21,497 nucleotides of DNA from UBA12068 sp964452415 (GTDB taxonomy: Bacteria > Patescibacteriota > Minisyncoccia > Moranbacterales > GWC2-37-73). How positions within the stretch are numbered: position 1 is the stretch's first letter; each line of letters opens with the position of its first letter. Below, piece by piece: positions 21,387 to 21,497 of this stretch. The notes under the pieces are model-generated. The model made no database searches. It was given only the letters and a program-made list of their open reading frames with translations, and was not told the origin of the DNA. The stretch is from positions 1-21,497 of the forward strand of contig CAYVME010000017.1 of the NCBI GenBank assembly GCA_964452415.1. Reading direction: 5' to 3'. The position numbers were made by a program, and so were the translations under genes.

Positions 21387-21497
21387 GCAATTGCTCGATC
21401 ATTTTCCTTTTTGGCACGCTTTTGGAAAAAATACTCAATTTTCAAAAGCTCCGATTCACTCTCGTTGCATATGGGCCAAAAAGAAAAATATTCTCAC
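21387..21497 (+). repeat. Structured dispersed repeat, copy B (cut by the window end or complete)
   Basis: Second copy of the element at 2509-2618, in the same orientation and nearly identical. The outer stem is kept with one mismatch at a different place. In the inner hairpin one C has become T, which turns a G-C pair into G-U on this strand, so pairing survives in RNA of this orientation. It starts 23 bases after the T-box terminator T-run. Confidence 0.85.

Noticed and set aside
1..21497. CRISPR array
   Set aside because: No regularly spaced identical repeats of 20-40 bp were seen; the only near-identical repeat has two copies 19 kb apart.

Overview
The window looks like a chromosomal piece of a Candidate Phyla Radiation (Patescibacteria) bacterium, most likely of the Parcubacteria group. 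This is inference from several signs. The DNA is AT-rich, with an A-heavy coding strand. The housekeeping proteins are short: UvrC lacks its C-terminal helix-hairpin-helix part and RsmI is compact. Secreted proteins carry motifs I associate with Parcubacteria (AWTEPGSAPPAGNVGAPIN, and repeated GW/AWS..GWI units). Almost no gene has a Shine-Dalgarno site. TGA is used as a stop (argS), so this is not the recoded SR1/Gracilibacteria code.

Layout. 1-2478 is the 3' part of a uvrA gene that begins upstream of the window. 2479-2809 holds a structured dispersed repeat, a REP-like palindrome and a terminator for the opposite strand. 2810-3127 (minus) is a small unknown gene. 3245-4525 is a short uvrC. 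4569-4895 and 4951-5178 (minus) are two more small genes. Those three minus-strand genes are the only ones here with strong ribosome binding sites, and they share a small leader hairpin. 5378-10930 is a copper-handling cluster: a secreted Met/Cys protein, an HMA-SafE/DsbD-like membrane-cupredoxin fusion, a CopZ-like chaperone and a two-HMA CopA ATPase. It has a hairpin in front and a long imperfect inverted repeat (5849-6013) inside. 11204-13996 is a second, complete and divergent uvrA. 14039-14497 (minus) is a membrane protein divergent from rsmI (14521-15192).

15308-18062 is a run of four exported or membrane-anchored proteins behind a good extended -10 promoter, probably a surface operon. 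A terminator separates it from argS (18194-19798), whose -10 box sits so close to the ATG that the mRNA should be leaderless. A GT4 glycosyltransferase follows (19962-21131). A complete T-box leader comes next, with specifier domain, 17-bp stem III, antiterminator bulge and terminator; the gene it controls lies outside the window. A second copy of the structured repeat closes the window.

Functional picture. Nucleotide excision repair (two UvrA, one UvrC) and copper export/sequestration make up the first two thirds. Surface proteins and translation functions (RsmI, ArgRS, T-box) make up the rest. The most unusual signals are the T-box in a probable CPR genome, the paired ~110-bp structured repeat, the shared leader element of the three small genes, and low-complexity AGTC/AGCT word tracts found both between genes and in frame inside uvrA, uvrC and argS.
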